Below the pieces are notes generated by a model. It saw only the letters and a program-made list of their open reading frames with translations. It was not told where the DNA came from and ran no database searches. Below, one piece after another: positions 51,361-58,756 of a stretch of DNA of 64,000 bases. A program made the position numbers and the translations under genes. Source of the DNA: an uncultured Rhodospirillales bacterium (GTDB lineage Bacteria > Pseudomonadota > Alphaproteobacteria > CACIAM-22H2); NCBI GenBank assembly GCA_937926175.1, contig CALANV010000035.1, positions 18,353 through 82,352 of the forward strand. The letters are read 5' to 3'. Numbering within the stretch: the stretch's first letter is position 1; the number at the start of each line of letters is the position of its first letter.

Positions 51361-52449
51361 ATGGCAAAACAGACGTGGCGCGCGCTCGGCCTCATGAGCG
51401 GAACCTCGCTCGACGGCATCGACGCGGCGGTGATCGAGACGGATGGCGAGGGCGTCGTCGTGCCGGGCCCGGCGCTGACGGTGCCCTACGAGGCGTCGTT
51501 GCGCGAACGCCTGCGCCGTTCGCTCGGCGGGCGCGTTCCCGTGAAAGCCGTGGAGCGGGACATGACTCTCGCCCACGTGCACGCCGTACACGCGCTGATG
51601 GAAAAGGCCGGCCTGACGCCACGGGAAGTCGACGTCATCGGCTTTCACGGTCAGACCATCGTCCACCGGCCGCACGAGGGTATCACGTGGCAGATCGGGG
51701 ATGGGGCGCTCCTCGCCGAACGCACCGGCATCGATGTCGTCTGCGATTTCCGAAGTGCGGATGTCGCGGCGGGGGGTGAGGGAGCTCCGCTCGTGCCGCT
51801 CTTCCATGCGGCGCTGGCGAGCCGGCTGGATCGCCCGGTCGCCGTTCTGAACATCGGCGGCGTCGCGAACGTGACGTGGTTGGGGCCGGGGCCGGACGAT
51901 GTCCTCGCCTTCGATACGGGGCCGGGAAACGCCCTGATCGACGACTGGATGCTGGCCAGGACCGGACAGGCCTGCGACGTCGATGGCGCGCTCGCGGCGA
52001 GGGGCCGGGTCTCCCGTGCCGCGCTGGCCAAGCTGCTCGATCATCCATACTTCGATCGGCGGCCGCCCAAGTCTCTCGACCGTAACGAATTCGATCCGGC
52101 GCCCGTCGCCGGTCTTTCGCCTGCGGACGGCGCCGCCACGCTTACCGCGTTCACGGCCGAAGCGGCGGCGCTTGCCCGGCGTCACTTCCCTGAGCCGGTC
52201 TCCCGCTGGATCGTCACGGGTGGCGGCCGCCGCAATCCGACGCTGCTCGCCATGATCGCGCAGGCGACGAGCGGCGTCGTCGCGACCGCCGAGCAGGTCG
52301 GCTGGGACGGCGACGCCCTCGAGGCGCAGGCCTTCGCCTATCTGGCGGTTCGCTCGCTGAAAGGGTTGGCCTTGAGCCTGCCGACCACGACGGGCGTCAG
52401 GCAGCCGATGACGGGTGGCCGGCTGTTCAAGCGGCCGCCGGCCCGCTGA
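51361..52449 (+). CDS. anmK: Anhydro-N-acetylmuramic acid kinase
   Basis: The 362-residue kinase opens and phosphorylates 1,6-anhydro-MurNAc during cell-wall recycling. Signatures are GLMSGTSLDGIDAAVIE at about residues 10-26, VIGFHGQTIVHRP, QIGDGALLAERTGIDVVCDFRSADVAAGGEGAPLVP (in part), NIGGVANVTW, FDTGPGNALIDDWM and IVTGGGRRNPTL. The length is normal. It is divergent from tyrS, as in many proteobacteria. Confidence 0.95.
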   Translation: MAKQTWRALGLMSGTSLDGIDAAVIETDGEGVVVPGPALTVPYEASLRERLRRSLGGRVPVKAVERDMTLAHVHAVHALMEKAGLTPREVDVIGFHGQTIVHRPHEGITWQIGDGALLAERTGIDVVCDFRSADVAAGGEGAPLVPLFHAALASRLDRPVAVLNIGGVANVTWLGPGPDDVLAFDTGPGNALIDDWMLARTGQACDVDGALAARGRVSRAALAKLLDHPYFDRRPPKSLDRNEFDPAPVAGLSPADGAATLTAFTAEAAALARRHFPEPVSRWIVTGGGRRNPTLLAMIAQATSGVVATAEQVGWDGDALEAQAFAYLAVRSLKGLALSLPTTTGVRQPMTGGRLFKRPPAR

Positions 52450-52456
52450 GGGGCGC

Positions 52457-53143
52457 TCAGCGCGCCGCCGGCTTGTCCTTTTCCTTCTCCTTCGCCGGAC
52501 GCTGCGGTTTCAAGGCTGCCGCAATGTACTCGTCGACGTGCTGCGCCAGCTTGTCCAGCCGGTCCGTGAAGAAGTGATTGGCTCCCTTGATGACGCGGTA
52601 GTCGATCTGGATATCGCGCTGCTTGCTCAGCTTCTCGACCAGTTTGCGCACCGACTCCTCGGTAACAACGTCGTCCTTGTCGCCCTGCAGGATCAGGCCC
52701 GATGCTGGGCAGGGAGCCAGGAAGCCGAAATCGTAAATATTGGCCGGAGGAGCCACGGCGATGAATCGGTCGATTTCCGGCCGACGCATCAGCAGCTGCA
52801 TCGCGATCCACGCGCCGAACGAAAAGCCGGCGACCCAGCAGGCACTTGCGTTGGGATTGTAGGTCTGCAGCCAGTCGAGCGCCGAGGCCGCATCCGTCAG
52901 CTCGCCTTCGCCCCGTGAGAAGCTGCCCTGCGACCGCCCGACTCCGCGGAAGTTGAACCGAAGCGTCGCAAAGCCGTGCTGGACGAAGCACTGGTTCAGC
53001 GTGTAGACGACCTTGTTGTGCATCGTGCCGCCGTGCTGCGGGTGCGGGTGCAGGATGACCGCAATGGGGGCACGTTCGTTCTTGCTCGGCAGATAGCGCC
53101 CTTCCAAGCGCCCTTCGGCGCCATTGATGATCACTTCAGGCAT
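52457..53143 (-). CDS. Alpha/beta hydrolase, dienelactone hydrolase-like
   Basis: The 228-residue protein is a short alpha/beta hydrolase. The N-terminal part has VILHPHPQHGGTMHNKVVYTLNQ, the nucleophile elbow is GFSFGAW with the serine, and the acid and histidine are likely in LQGDKDDVV and KGANHFF. The C terminus is a lysine-rich tail. This group is found widely in bacteria; the substrate is unknown. It is divergent from cysE and shares the 241-bp region that contains the IscR box. Confidence 0.85.
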   Translation of the reverse strand: MPEVIINGAEGRLEGRYLPSKNERAPIAVILHPHPQHGGTMHNKVVYTLNQCFVQHGFATLRFNFRGVGRSQGSFSRGEGELTDAASALDWLQTYNPNASACWVAGFSFGAWIAMQLLMRRPEIDRFIAVAPPANIYDFGFLAPCPASGLILQGDKDDVVTEESVRKLVEKLSKQRDIQIDYRVIKGANHFFTDRLDKLAQHVDEYIAAALKPQRPAKEKEKDKPAAR

Positions 53144-53234
53144 GTCTGCTCCGGGTTTTCGCCGATCGGCCGGCCGAATATCCTATCTGTTAAGTAGGAC
53201 TTTCTGCCTTCGAAACGGAAGGCTTCAAGACCCA

Positions 53235-53259
53235 AAACTTGACCCCTTTAGTCGGGTAT
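53235..53259. promoter_or_regulatory. IscR type 1 binding site in the cysE-isc promoter
   Basis: The 25-bp site starts AAACTTGACC and ends TAGTCGGGTAT. It matches the Escherichia coli type 1 IscR consensus (ATASYYGACT, four variable bases, AGTCRRSTAT) at about 21 of 25 positions, with most mismatches in the middle. It lies over the -35 element and spacer of the promoter described next, the usual position for repression by [2Fe-2S]-IscR. IscR itself is encoded in the operon, so a feedback loop is expected. Confidence 0.75.
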
Positions 53260-53267
53260 ACTATATC
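53239..53267 (+). promoter_or_regulatory. Promoter of the cysE-iscR-isc operon
   Basis: A -35 element TTGACC (53239-53244), a 17-bp spacer and a -10 element TATATC (53262-53267) form a good sigma-70-type promoter. It lies about 118 bp before the cysE start. The IscR box overlaps it. Confidence 0.6.
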
Positions 53268-53384
53268 ACAAAATGTACCCGTGTTCGTGCGGCCGTAGGA
53301 TCAAACCTCATGTGCTGGGATAGCGCAAACCCTCGAGGACCGTCTTCCCGCGGCGGTGGGGGCGCATAATAGGAAGCTACGCTT

Positions 53385-54134
53385 ATGATTTTCAAGCGTT
53401 TCCGCGAGGATATCGAGGCAGTAATGGCGCGCGATCCGGCAGCGCGATCACGTCTCGAGGTTGCGTTGTGCTATCCGGGACTCCACGCCCTGCTGATTTA
53501 TCGTGTGGCCCATCGCGCCTGGGAGCGCGGCTGGTATGTACTTGGCCGGTTTCTCTCGCATCTCGGCCGTTTTCTGACGGGTATCGAAATTCATCCGGGC
53601 GCGCGCATCGGCCGGCGTGTCTTCATCGACCACGGCATGGGGCTGGTGATCGGCGAAACGGCCGAGATCGGCGACGACGTCACGCTTTACCATGATGTGA
53701 CGCTCGGCGGCATTTCCCTCAACAAGGGGAAGCGGCACCCCACGCTCGGTAACGGCGTCATCGTCGGCTCCGGCGCGAGTATCCTCGGCCCGATCACAGT
53801 CGGCGATGGGGCGCGCGTCGGCGCGAACGCGGTCGTTCTCAAGGACGTACCGGCAGGGGCGACGGTCGTCGGCATTCCGGCGCGCGAGGTCGGCACGGCG
53901 CGCGCCAAGCCGAGCGAGTTCTGTGCCTATGGATCGTCGGGCGATCTGCCCGACCCGATTGCGCGCGCGCTCGACAGCGTGTGTGCCGATGTCGTCGCGC
54001 TGCGCAAGCGCGTCGAAGAACTGGAAGCCGCACTCGCGGCGCGCGACGACAGGGCTGCCGGCGTGCCGACGGTCTCTGCCGCCGTGGTCGGCGAGCGGGG
54101 CCGGCTGTTTGCGATCAAGGGAGACGAACGGTGA
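53385..54134 (+). CDS. cysE: Serine O-acetyltransferase
   Basis: The 249-residue enzyme makes O-acetylserine from serine and acetyl-CoA, the committed step to cysteine. It has the N-terminal helical part (FKRFREDIEAVMARDPAARS) and the left-handed beta-helix of hexapeptide repeats: IHPGARIGRRVFIDHGMGLVIGETAEIGDDVTLYHDVTLGG (in part) with the catalytic His-Asp pair in the DHG segment. The C-terminal tail extends about 60 residues. It is the first gene of the isc operon, so sulfur supply (cysteine) is made together with the machinery that uses it. Its stop overlaps the iscR start as GTGA. Confidence 0.94.
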   Translation: MIFKRFREDIEAVMARDPAARSRLEVALCYPGLHALLIYRVAHRAWERGWYVLGRFLSHLGRFLTGIEIHPGARIGRRVFIDHGMGLVIGETAEIGDDVTLYHDVTLGGISLNKGKRHPTLGNGVIVGSGASILGPITVGDGARVGANAVVLKDVPAGATVVGIPAREVGTARAKPSEFCAYGSSGDLPDPIARALDSVCADVVALRKRVEELEAALAARDDRAAGVPTVSAAVVGERGRLFAIKGDER

Positions 54135-54619
54135 AGCTCAGCACCAAGGGCCGCTACGCCGTCATGGCGATGGTCGACCTGGCCAGTCACAGTGGTGGCA
54201 GGCCCGTGGCGCTGGCCGATATTGCCGAGCGTCAGGAGATTTCGCTCTCGTATCTGGAGCAGCTCTTCGCCAAGCTGCGCAGGGGCGGGCTGGTCAAGAG
54301 CGTGCGCGGTCCGGGTGGCGGTTATCTGCTCGCGCACCGCATGGAAGACACCCGAATCTCCGACATCATCCTTGCGGTCGATGAACCGATCCGCGCCACG
54401 CGCTGTGTGCCCGGCTCGCCGAACGGCTGCCGCAGCAACAAGAGCCGGTGTCTCACCCACGATCTGTGGGAGGAGCTCGGCAACCAGATCCACCTGTATC
54501 TGAGTTCCGTCTCGCTTGCCGACGTCTGCAATCGTCGCGTGCTCGGCACCAGCCATGTGATGCCGTGCGGCACGCAGTCATCCGAGACGAGGTCAGAGTC
54601 GGCGGTGGCGGCGCAGTAG
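54131..54619 (+). CDS. iscR: Rrf2 family regulator IscR
   Basis: The 162-residue protein has the Rrf2 winged helix domain beginning MKLSTKGRYAVMAMVDLA, with the recognition region ISLSYLEQLFAKLRRGGLVKSVRGPGGGY (in part) at about residues 37-65. The [2Fe-2S] ligands are C92, C100 and C107, with H110 in CLTH; spacing is slightly wider than in Escherichia coli. It senses the Fe-S status of the cell and represses the operon when cluster supply is good. The start is GTG at 54131 overlapping the cysE stop. The C-terminal tail beyond residue 130 is probably disordered. Confidence 0.95.
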   Translation: MKLSTKGRYAVMAMVDLASHSGGRPVALADIAERQEISLSYLEQLFAKLRRGGLVKSVRGPGGGYLLAHRMEDTRISDIILAVDEPIRATRCVPGSPNGCRSNKSRCLTHDLWEELGNQIHLYLSSVSLADVCNRRVLGTSHVMPCGTQSSETRSESAVAAQ

Positions 54620-54641
54620 GCGGCGGTCGGAAAACGGGACG

Positions 54642-55766
54642 ATGCTTGTGCCGGTCTATCTCGACTACAACGCAACGGCCCCGCTGAAGCCGGCGGTGAT
54701 CGATGCCGTCACGGCCGCGCTTGCCGAGGTCGGGAATCCGTCTTCGGTGCACCGTTTCGGTCGGCTTGCCCGGCGAACGGTCGAGACGGCGCGCGCCGAA
54801 ATCGCGGCGCTGGTCGGCGCGGCGCCGGCGCAGGTCGTCCTCACGTCCGGCGGCACCGAGGCAAACAATCTCGCGCTCAACGTGCCGGGACGGACCGTTC
54901 TGGTCTCCGCCGTGGAACATGAATCGGTGCTGCGGCCGGCGCGTGAGGCCCTGCGGATTCCGGTGGATCGCAACGGGATCGTCGATCTGGCGGCACTCGA
55001 CCGGATGCTCGCCGGCATCGACGGACCGGCTCTCGTCGCGGTCATGCTCGCGAACAACGAGACGGGCGTGATCCAGCCGGTCGAGGAGGTCGTCCGGATC
55101 GCGCATGCGTACAAGGCCCGCGTTCATTGCGACGCGGTTCAGGCAGCGGGGAAGATTCGGGTGGATTTCACCGCCCTCGGCGTCGATACGCTTGCGCTGT
55201 CGGCGCACAAGCTGGGCGGACCGCAGGGCGTGGGCGCCCTGGTCGTTGCCGACGAGCCGGTGCTTACGCCGCTGCTGCGCGGCGGCGGGCAGGAACGCGG
55301 CCGGCGCGCGGGTACGGAGAACGTGGCCGCGATCGCCGGTTTCGGCGTCGCGGCGGCGCTTGCGGCGAAGGATCTCGACCGGATGGCCGAAATCGCGGCA
55401 CTGCGCGACGACATGGAGACGCGGCTGGAACGCATCCTGCCGGGCTTGCCCGTGTTCGGGCGCGACGTGCGGCGTCTTCCGAACACGAGCTGTCTGGCGA
55501 TGCCCGGCGTTCCGGCCGAGACGCAGGTCATGGCGTTCGACCTTGCCGGCGTTGCCGTCAGCGCCGGTGCGGCGTGCTCGTCGGGCAAGGTCGCGACGTC
55601 GCACGTGCTGGCCGCCATGGGGGTGCCGCCGAGTATTGCCAACAGTGCCATCCGTGTCAGCGCGGGATGGCGCTCGACGCCGGCGGATTTCGATCGATTC
55701 GTCGAGACGTGGATATCGCTGTGGACGCGCCTCGGTCGGGCCGAGCGTGTGGCCCCGGCCGCATAA
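54642..55766 (+). CDS. Cysteine desulfurase, second NifS/IscS-type copy
   Basis: The 374-residue PLP enzyme removes sulfur from cysteine. Signatures are VYLDYNATAPLKP at the start, SGGTEANNLAL, HCDAVQAAGKI, the PLP lysine K190 in SAHKLGGPQG and the catalytic cysteine C312 in SAGAACSSGK. It differs from the next gene, whose loop reads SACTSASLEPS. It has the NifS/IscS fold without the extension of IscS. Two desulfurases in tandem suggest either a duplication with separate roles (for example cluster assembly and tRNA thiolation) or two sulfur acceptors. It follows iscR by 22 bp. Confidence 0.92.
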   Translation: MLVPVYLDYNATAPLKPAVIDAVTAALAEVGNPSSVHRFGRLARRTVETARAEIAALVGAAPAQVVLTSGGTEANNLALNVPGRTVLVSAVEHESVLRPAREALRIPVDRNGIVDLAALDRMLAGIDGPALVAVMLANNETGVIQPVEEVVRIAHAYKARVHCDAVQAAGKIRVDFTALGVDTLALSAHKLGGPQGVGALVVADEPVLTPLLRGGGQERGRRAGTENVAAIAGFGVAAALAAKDLDRMAEIAALRDDMETRLERILPGLPVFGRDVRRLPNTSCLAMPGVPAETQVMAFDLAGVAVSAGAACSSGKVATSHVLAAMGVPPSIANSAIRVSAGWRSTPADFDRFVETWISLWTRLGRAERVAPAA

Positions 55767-55784
55767 TGACGAAGGAGTGACGAA

Positions 55785-57074
55785 GTGACGATGAGCAGCC
55801 CAGCCCTCAACGTCGGTAACGGCAGTTCTGCGGCCCCGGCGGGGCGGGCCGGCGCCAACGAGCCGAAGAAGCCGATCTATCTCGATTACCAGGCCACCAC
55901 GCCGATGGATCCGCGCGTGCTGGATGCGATGCTGCCGTACTTCGTCGAGAAGTTCGGCAATCCGCACTCGCGCAATCACGCCTACGGCTGGGAAGCGGAG
56001 GAGGCGGTCGAAAAGGCGCGCAAGCAGGTGGCCGATCTCATCGGCGCGGACGAGCGCGAGATCATCTTCACTTCGGGCGCGACGGAGTCGAACAATCTGG
56101 CCCTCACCGGCGTCGCCCGGTTCTACAAGGACCGGAAGAATCACATCGTGACCGTGGTGACCGAGCACAAATGCGTGCTCGATACCTGCCGGCATCTGGA
56201 GATGGAGGGCTTCGAGGTCACGTATCTGCCGGTCCGGCAGAACGGGCTCATCGATCTCGATGTGCTGAAACAGGCGATCACGCCGAAGACCGTGATGGTG
56301 TCGGTCATGGCGGTGAACAACGAGATCGGCGTGATCCAGCCGCTGGAGGAGATCGGCCGCATCTGCCGCGAGCACGGGGTTTTCTTCCACACCGATGCGG
56401 CACAGGCCTTCGGCAAGATCCCGCTCGACGTGAACCGGATGAACATCGATCTGATGAGCATCTCGGGTCACAAGATCTACGGACCGAAAGGCATCGGGGC
56501 GCTCTTCGTGCGGCGCAAGCCGCGCGTGCGGCTGGTTCCGCTCATCCACGGCGGTGGCCAGGAGCGCGGCTTCCGTTCCGGCACGCTGCCGACGCCGCTC
56601 TGCGTCGGTCTGGGTGAGGCGGCCGCGATTGCCAAGCGGGAAATGACGGCAGAAGCCGAACGCCTGAAGAAGCTGCGCGACCGGTTCTACGAGCGGATCA
56701 TGAGCCGGCTGCCCGAGGTCTATCTGAACGGCGACCTCGAGAACCGCATTCCGGGCAATCTCAATCTCAGCTTCGCGTATGTCGAGGGCGAAGGACTGAT
56801 GATGGGGATCAAGGACCTGTCGGTGTCGTCCGGCTCGGCATGCACGTCGGCCTCGCTCGAGCCGTCCTACGTGCTGCGTGCGCTGGGCGTCGACGAGGAA
56901 CTGGCCCACACCAGCCTGCGCATCGGCTTCGGCCGCTTCACGACCGAGGCGGAGGTCGACTATGCCGCCGACCGGATCATCGAGGCGGTGCAGAAGCTGC
57001 GGGAGATGAGCCCGCTGTGGGAACTCGCGCAGGAAGGCATCGACCTGAAGTCGATCCAATGGGCGGCCCATTGA
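55785..57074 (+). CDS. iscS: Cysteine desulfurase IscS
   Basis: The 429-residue enzyme supplies sulfur to IscU. It shows IYLDYQATTPMDPRVLDAM, SGATESNNLAL, HTDAAQAFGKIPLD, the PLP lysine K230 in SGHKIYGPKG, and the active-site loop SSGSACTSASLEPSYVLRALG with C353, the classical IscS group. The N terminus has a 27-residue extension rich in Ser, Ala, Gly and Pro before the fold begins. The start is GTG at 55785 with AAGGAG 7 nt upstream; ATG at 55791 is an alternative. It is the third of the four genes cysE, iscR, second desulfurase, iscS that precede iscU. Confidence 0.95.
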   Translation: MTMSSPALNVGNGSSAAPAGRAGANEPKKPIYLDYQATTPMDPRVLDAMLPYFVEKFGNPHSRNHAYGWEAEEAVEKARKQVADLIGADEREIIFTSGATESNNLALTGVARFYKDRKNHIVTVVTEHKCVLDTCRHLEMEGFEVTYLPVRQNGLIDLDVLKQAITPKTVMVSVMAVNNEIGVIQPLEEIGRICREHGVFFHTDAAQAFGKIPLDVNRMNIDLMSISGHKIYGPKGIGALFVRRKPRVRLVPLIHGGGQERGFRSGTLPTPLCVGLGEAAAIAKREMTAEAERLKKLRDRFYERIMSRLPEVYLNGDLENRIPGNLNLSFAYVEGEGLMMGIKDLSVSSGSACTSASLEPSYVLRALGVDEELAHTSLRIGFGRFTTEAEVDYAADRIIEAVQKLREMSPLWELAQEGIDLKSIQWAAH

Positions 57075-57133
57075 GCGGTTCAATCGGCGGCGGCCGGAGA
57101 CTATATCGGTACGTGATGTACGGGAGACGATGA

Positions 57134-57541
57134 ATGTATAGCGACAAGGTGATCGACCATTACGAGAACCCGCGCAATGTCGGGTCGCTCGATAAGAACG
57201 ACCCGAATGTCGGGACCGGACTGGTCGGTGCGCCGGCCTGCGGCGACGTCATGAAGCTGCAGATCAAGGTCGGCCCCAATGGCGTGATCGAGGACGCCAA
57301 GTTCAAGACCTTCGGCTGCGGCTCGGCGATCGCGTCGAGCTCGCTCGTGACCGAGTGGGTCAAGGGCAAGACGCTGGAAGAGGCTGCGGCGATCAAGAAC
57401 ACCGACATCGCACAGCACCTCGCGCTGCCGCCGGTGAAGATCCATTGCTCGGTTCTGGCCGAGGACGCGATCAAGGCGGCGATCGAGGACTATCGCCGCA
57501 AGCATGGCGGCCAGCAGGCCCCGGCCAAGGCGCAGGCCTGA
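57134..57541 (+). CDS. iscU: Fe-S cluster assembly scaffold IscU
   Basis: The 135-residue scaffold builds a [2Fe-2S] cluster from sulfur given by IscS. The three ligand cysteines are C36 (GAPACGD, with D38), C62 (TFGCGSAI) and C105 (KIHCSVLAED), and the LPPVK motif recognised by the HscA chaperone is at 98-102. N-terminal YSDKVIDHYENPRNVG is the family start. The length is normal. It lies 59 bp after iscS. Confidence 0.97.
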   Translation: MYSDKVIDHYENPRNVGSLDKNDPNVGTGLVGAPACGDVMKLQIKVGPNGVIEDAKFKTFGCGSAIASSSLVTEWVKGKTLEEAAAIKNTDIAQHLALPPVKIHCSVLAEDAIKAAIEDYRRKHGGQQAPAKAQA

Positions 57542-57578
57542 TCGAGCCGCAACGTATTTTGCCGAGAGGGAGCACGAC

Positions 57579-57971
57579 GTGAGCGAAACAACGGGACAGG
57601 CCGCAACGACATCACCGCCGAAGCGGCCACTGCGTCCGCGACCACCGCCGATCACGGTTACGCCCAGCGCGGTGCGGCGGGTGCGTCAACTGCTCGAGAA
57701 GCGCGGCAAGCCCTCGGTCGGCGTGCGCGTCGGTGTGCGGACGCGCGGCTGCTCGGGTCTGAGCTACACGCTGGAATACGCGGATGCGATCAACCCGGGC
57801 GACGAAGTCGTCAAGGTCGAGGACGTGACGATTCTGATCGACCCGAAGGCGTCGATGTTCATTTTCGGCACCGAGATGGACTTCGTCGAGGAGACGCTGC
57901 AGTCCGGGTTCGTGTTCAGGAATCCGAACGAGAAGGGCCGTTGCGGCTGCGGCGAGTCCTTCCACGTCTGA
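57579..57971 (+). CDS. iscA: Fe-S cluster carrier IscA
   Basis: The 130-residue A-type carrier has the three family cysteines: C58 in RTRGCSGLSY and C122/C124 in GRCGCGESFHV. It delivers clusters to apoproteins or holds iron. About 23 residues of proline-rich sequence precede the usual fold (ITVTPSAVRRVRQLL). The start is GTG at 57579 with GAGAGGGAG upstream, which keeps it free of iscU; an earlier in-frame ATG lies within iscU. Confidence 0.94.
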   Translation: MSETTGQAATTSPPKRPLRPRPPPITVTPSAVRRVRQLLEKRGKPSVGVRVGVRTRGCSGLSYTLEYADAINPGDEVVKVEDVTILIDPKASMFIFGTEMDFVEETLQSGFVFRNPNEKGRCGCGESFHV

Positions 57972-58078
57972 CCGTCGGGCGTGCCGGCGTTCGCGCGGCC
58001 GGCGCTACGCCGGCCGTGTCATTTTAAAGGGTCGATGAAACGGGTCGGGTGCGTCGGCACCGGATGGAAGTGTCGGGG

Positions 58079-58756
58079 ATGAACGAAGCAAGTCGGAACA
58101 TGGACACCGCGAAAGCGGACGGTACGACCGCGCCCGTCGCATGCTGGCTGTGCCGCGGTCCGGTCGCTGCTGGCGCGCTGTTCTGTCCGACCTGCCGGGC
58201 CGTGCAGCCGCCCGCCCCGGTCGATCATTTTGCGCGTTTCGGACTGCCGGTTGCCTTCGATCTCGACGAGAACGAGCTGGACCGGCGCTATTTCGCGGTC
58301 CAGCGCCAGCTTCATCCTGATCGCTTCGCGACGCGCACGGCGCGCGAGCGCGCGGTATCCCAGAGCCAGGCCGTCGCGGTGAACGAGGCGTACGAGACGC
58401 TGAAGGATCCCTTGGCGCGGGCCGAATATCTGCTACAGCTCCACGGCGTTGCCACCGAGGCATGCCAGACCATCAGCGATCCTGAGCTCCTCATGGAGCA
58501 GATGGAGCGACGTGAGGCGCTCAGCGAGATCGACACGCGCGAGGCGGCCGAGGCATTTCTCGATGCGGCCGGTCGTGACGTCGCGGCGAGCCTCGCCACG
58601 ATCGCCGTCGCCTTCGGCCGTGGCGACCTGACGGCGGCGAGACGCGAAACGACGCGGCTCAAGTACCTTACCAAGCTGGTCGAGGAGGCGCGCGCCCGCC
58701 GGGCGCGGCTCGGCGGACGACCGGAGGCGCCAATCCTGAAGACGATGCCACGATGA
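58079..58756 (+). CDS. hscB: Fe-S cluster co-chaperone HscB with N-terminal zinc-ribbon-like motif
   Basis: The 225-residue J-protein brings IscU to HscA. The J domain holds RRYFAVQRQLHPDRFA with the HPD motif at residues 79-81, followed by the helical IscU-binding part. In front of the J domain is a four-cysteine motif C22-x-x-C25 and C36-x-x-C39 (ACWLCRGPVAAGALFCPTC), which is absent from Escherichia coli HscB but is present in mitochondrial HSC20. ATG at 58079 has GGAAG 8 nt upstream; starts at 58049 (GTG) and 58064 are possible. It overlaps hscA as ATGA. Confidence 0.92.
   Translation: MNEASRNMDTAKADGTTAPVACWLCRGPVAAGALFCPTCRAVQPPAPVDHFARFGLPVAFDLDENELDRRYFAVQRQLHPDRFATRTARERAVSQSQAVAVNEAYETLKDPLARAEYLLQLHGVATEACQTISDPELLMEQMERREALSEIDTREAAEAFLDAAGRDVAASLATIAVAFGRGDLTAARRETTRLKYLTKLVEEARARRARLGGRPEAPILKTMPR

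Noticed and set aside
49620..51779. A 719-codon plus-strand frame across the end of the AsmA-like gene, tyrS and the start of anmK
   Set aside because: It crosses three genes that are each supported by family motifs in other frames; it is a chance frame.
54453..57083. An 876-codon open frame opposite iscR and the two desulfurases
   Set aside because: The plus-strand genes have all catalytic motifs and coupled starts. The antisense frame has no recognisable domain.
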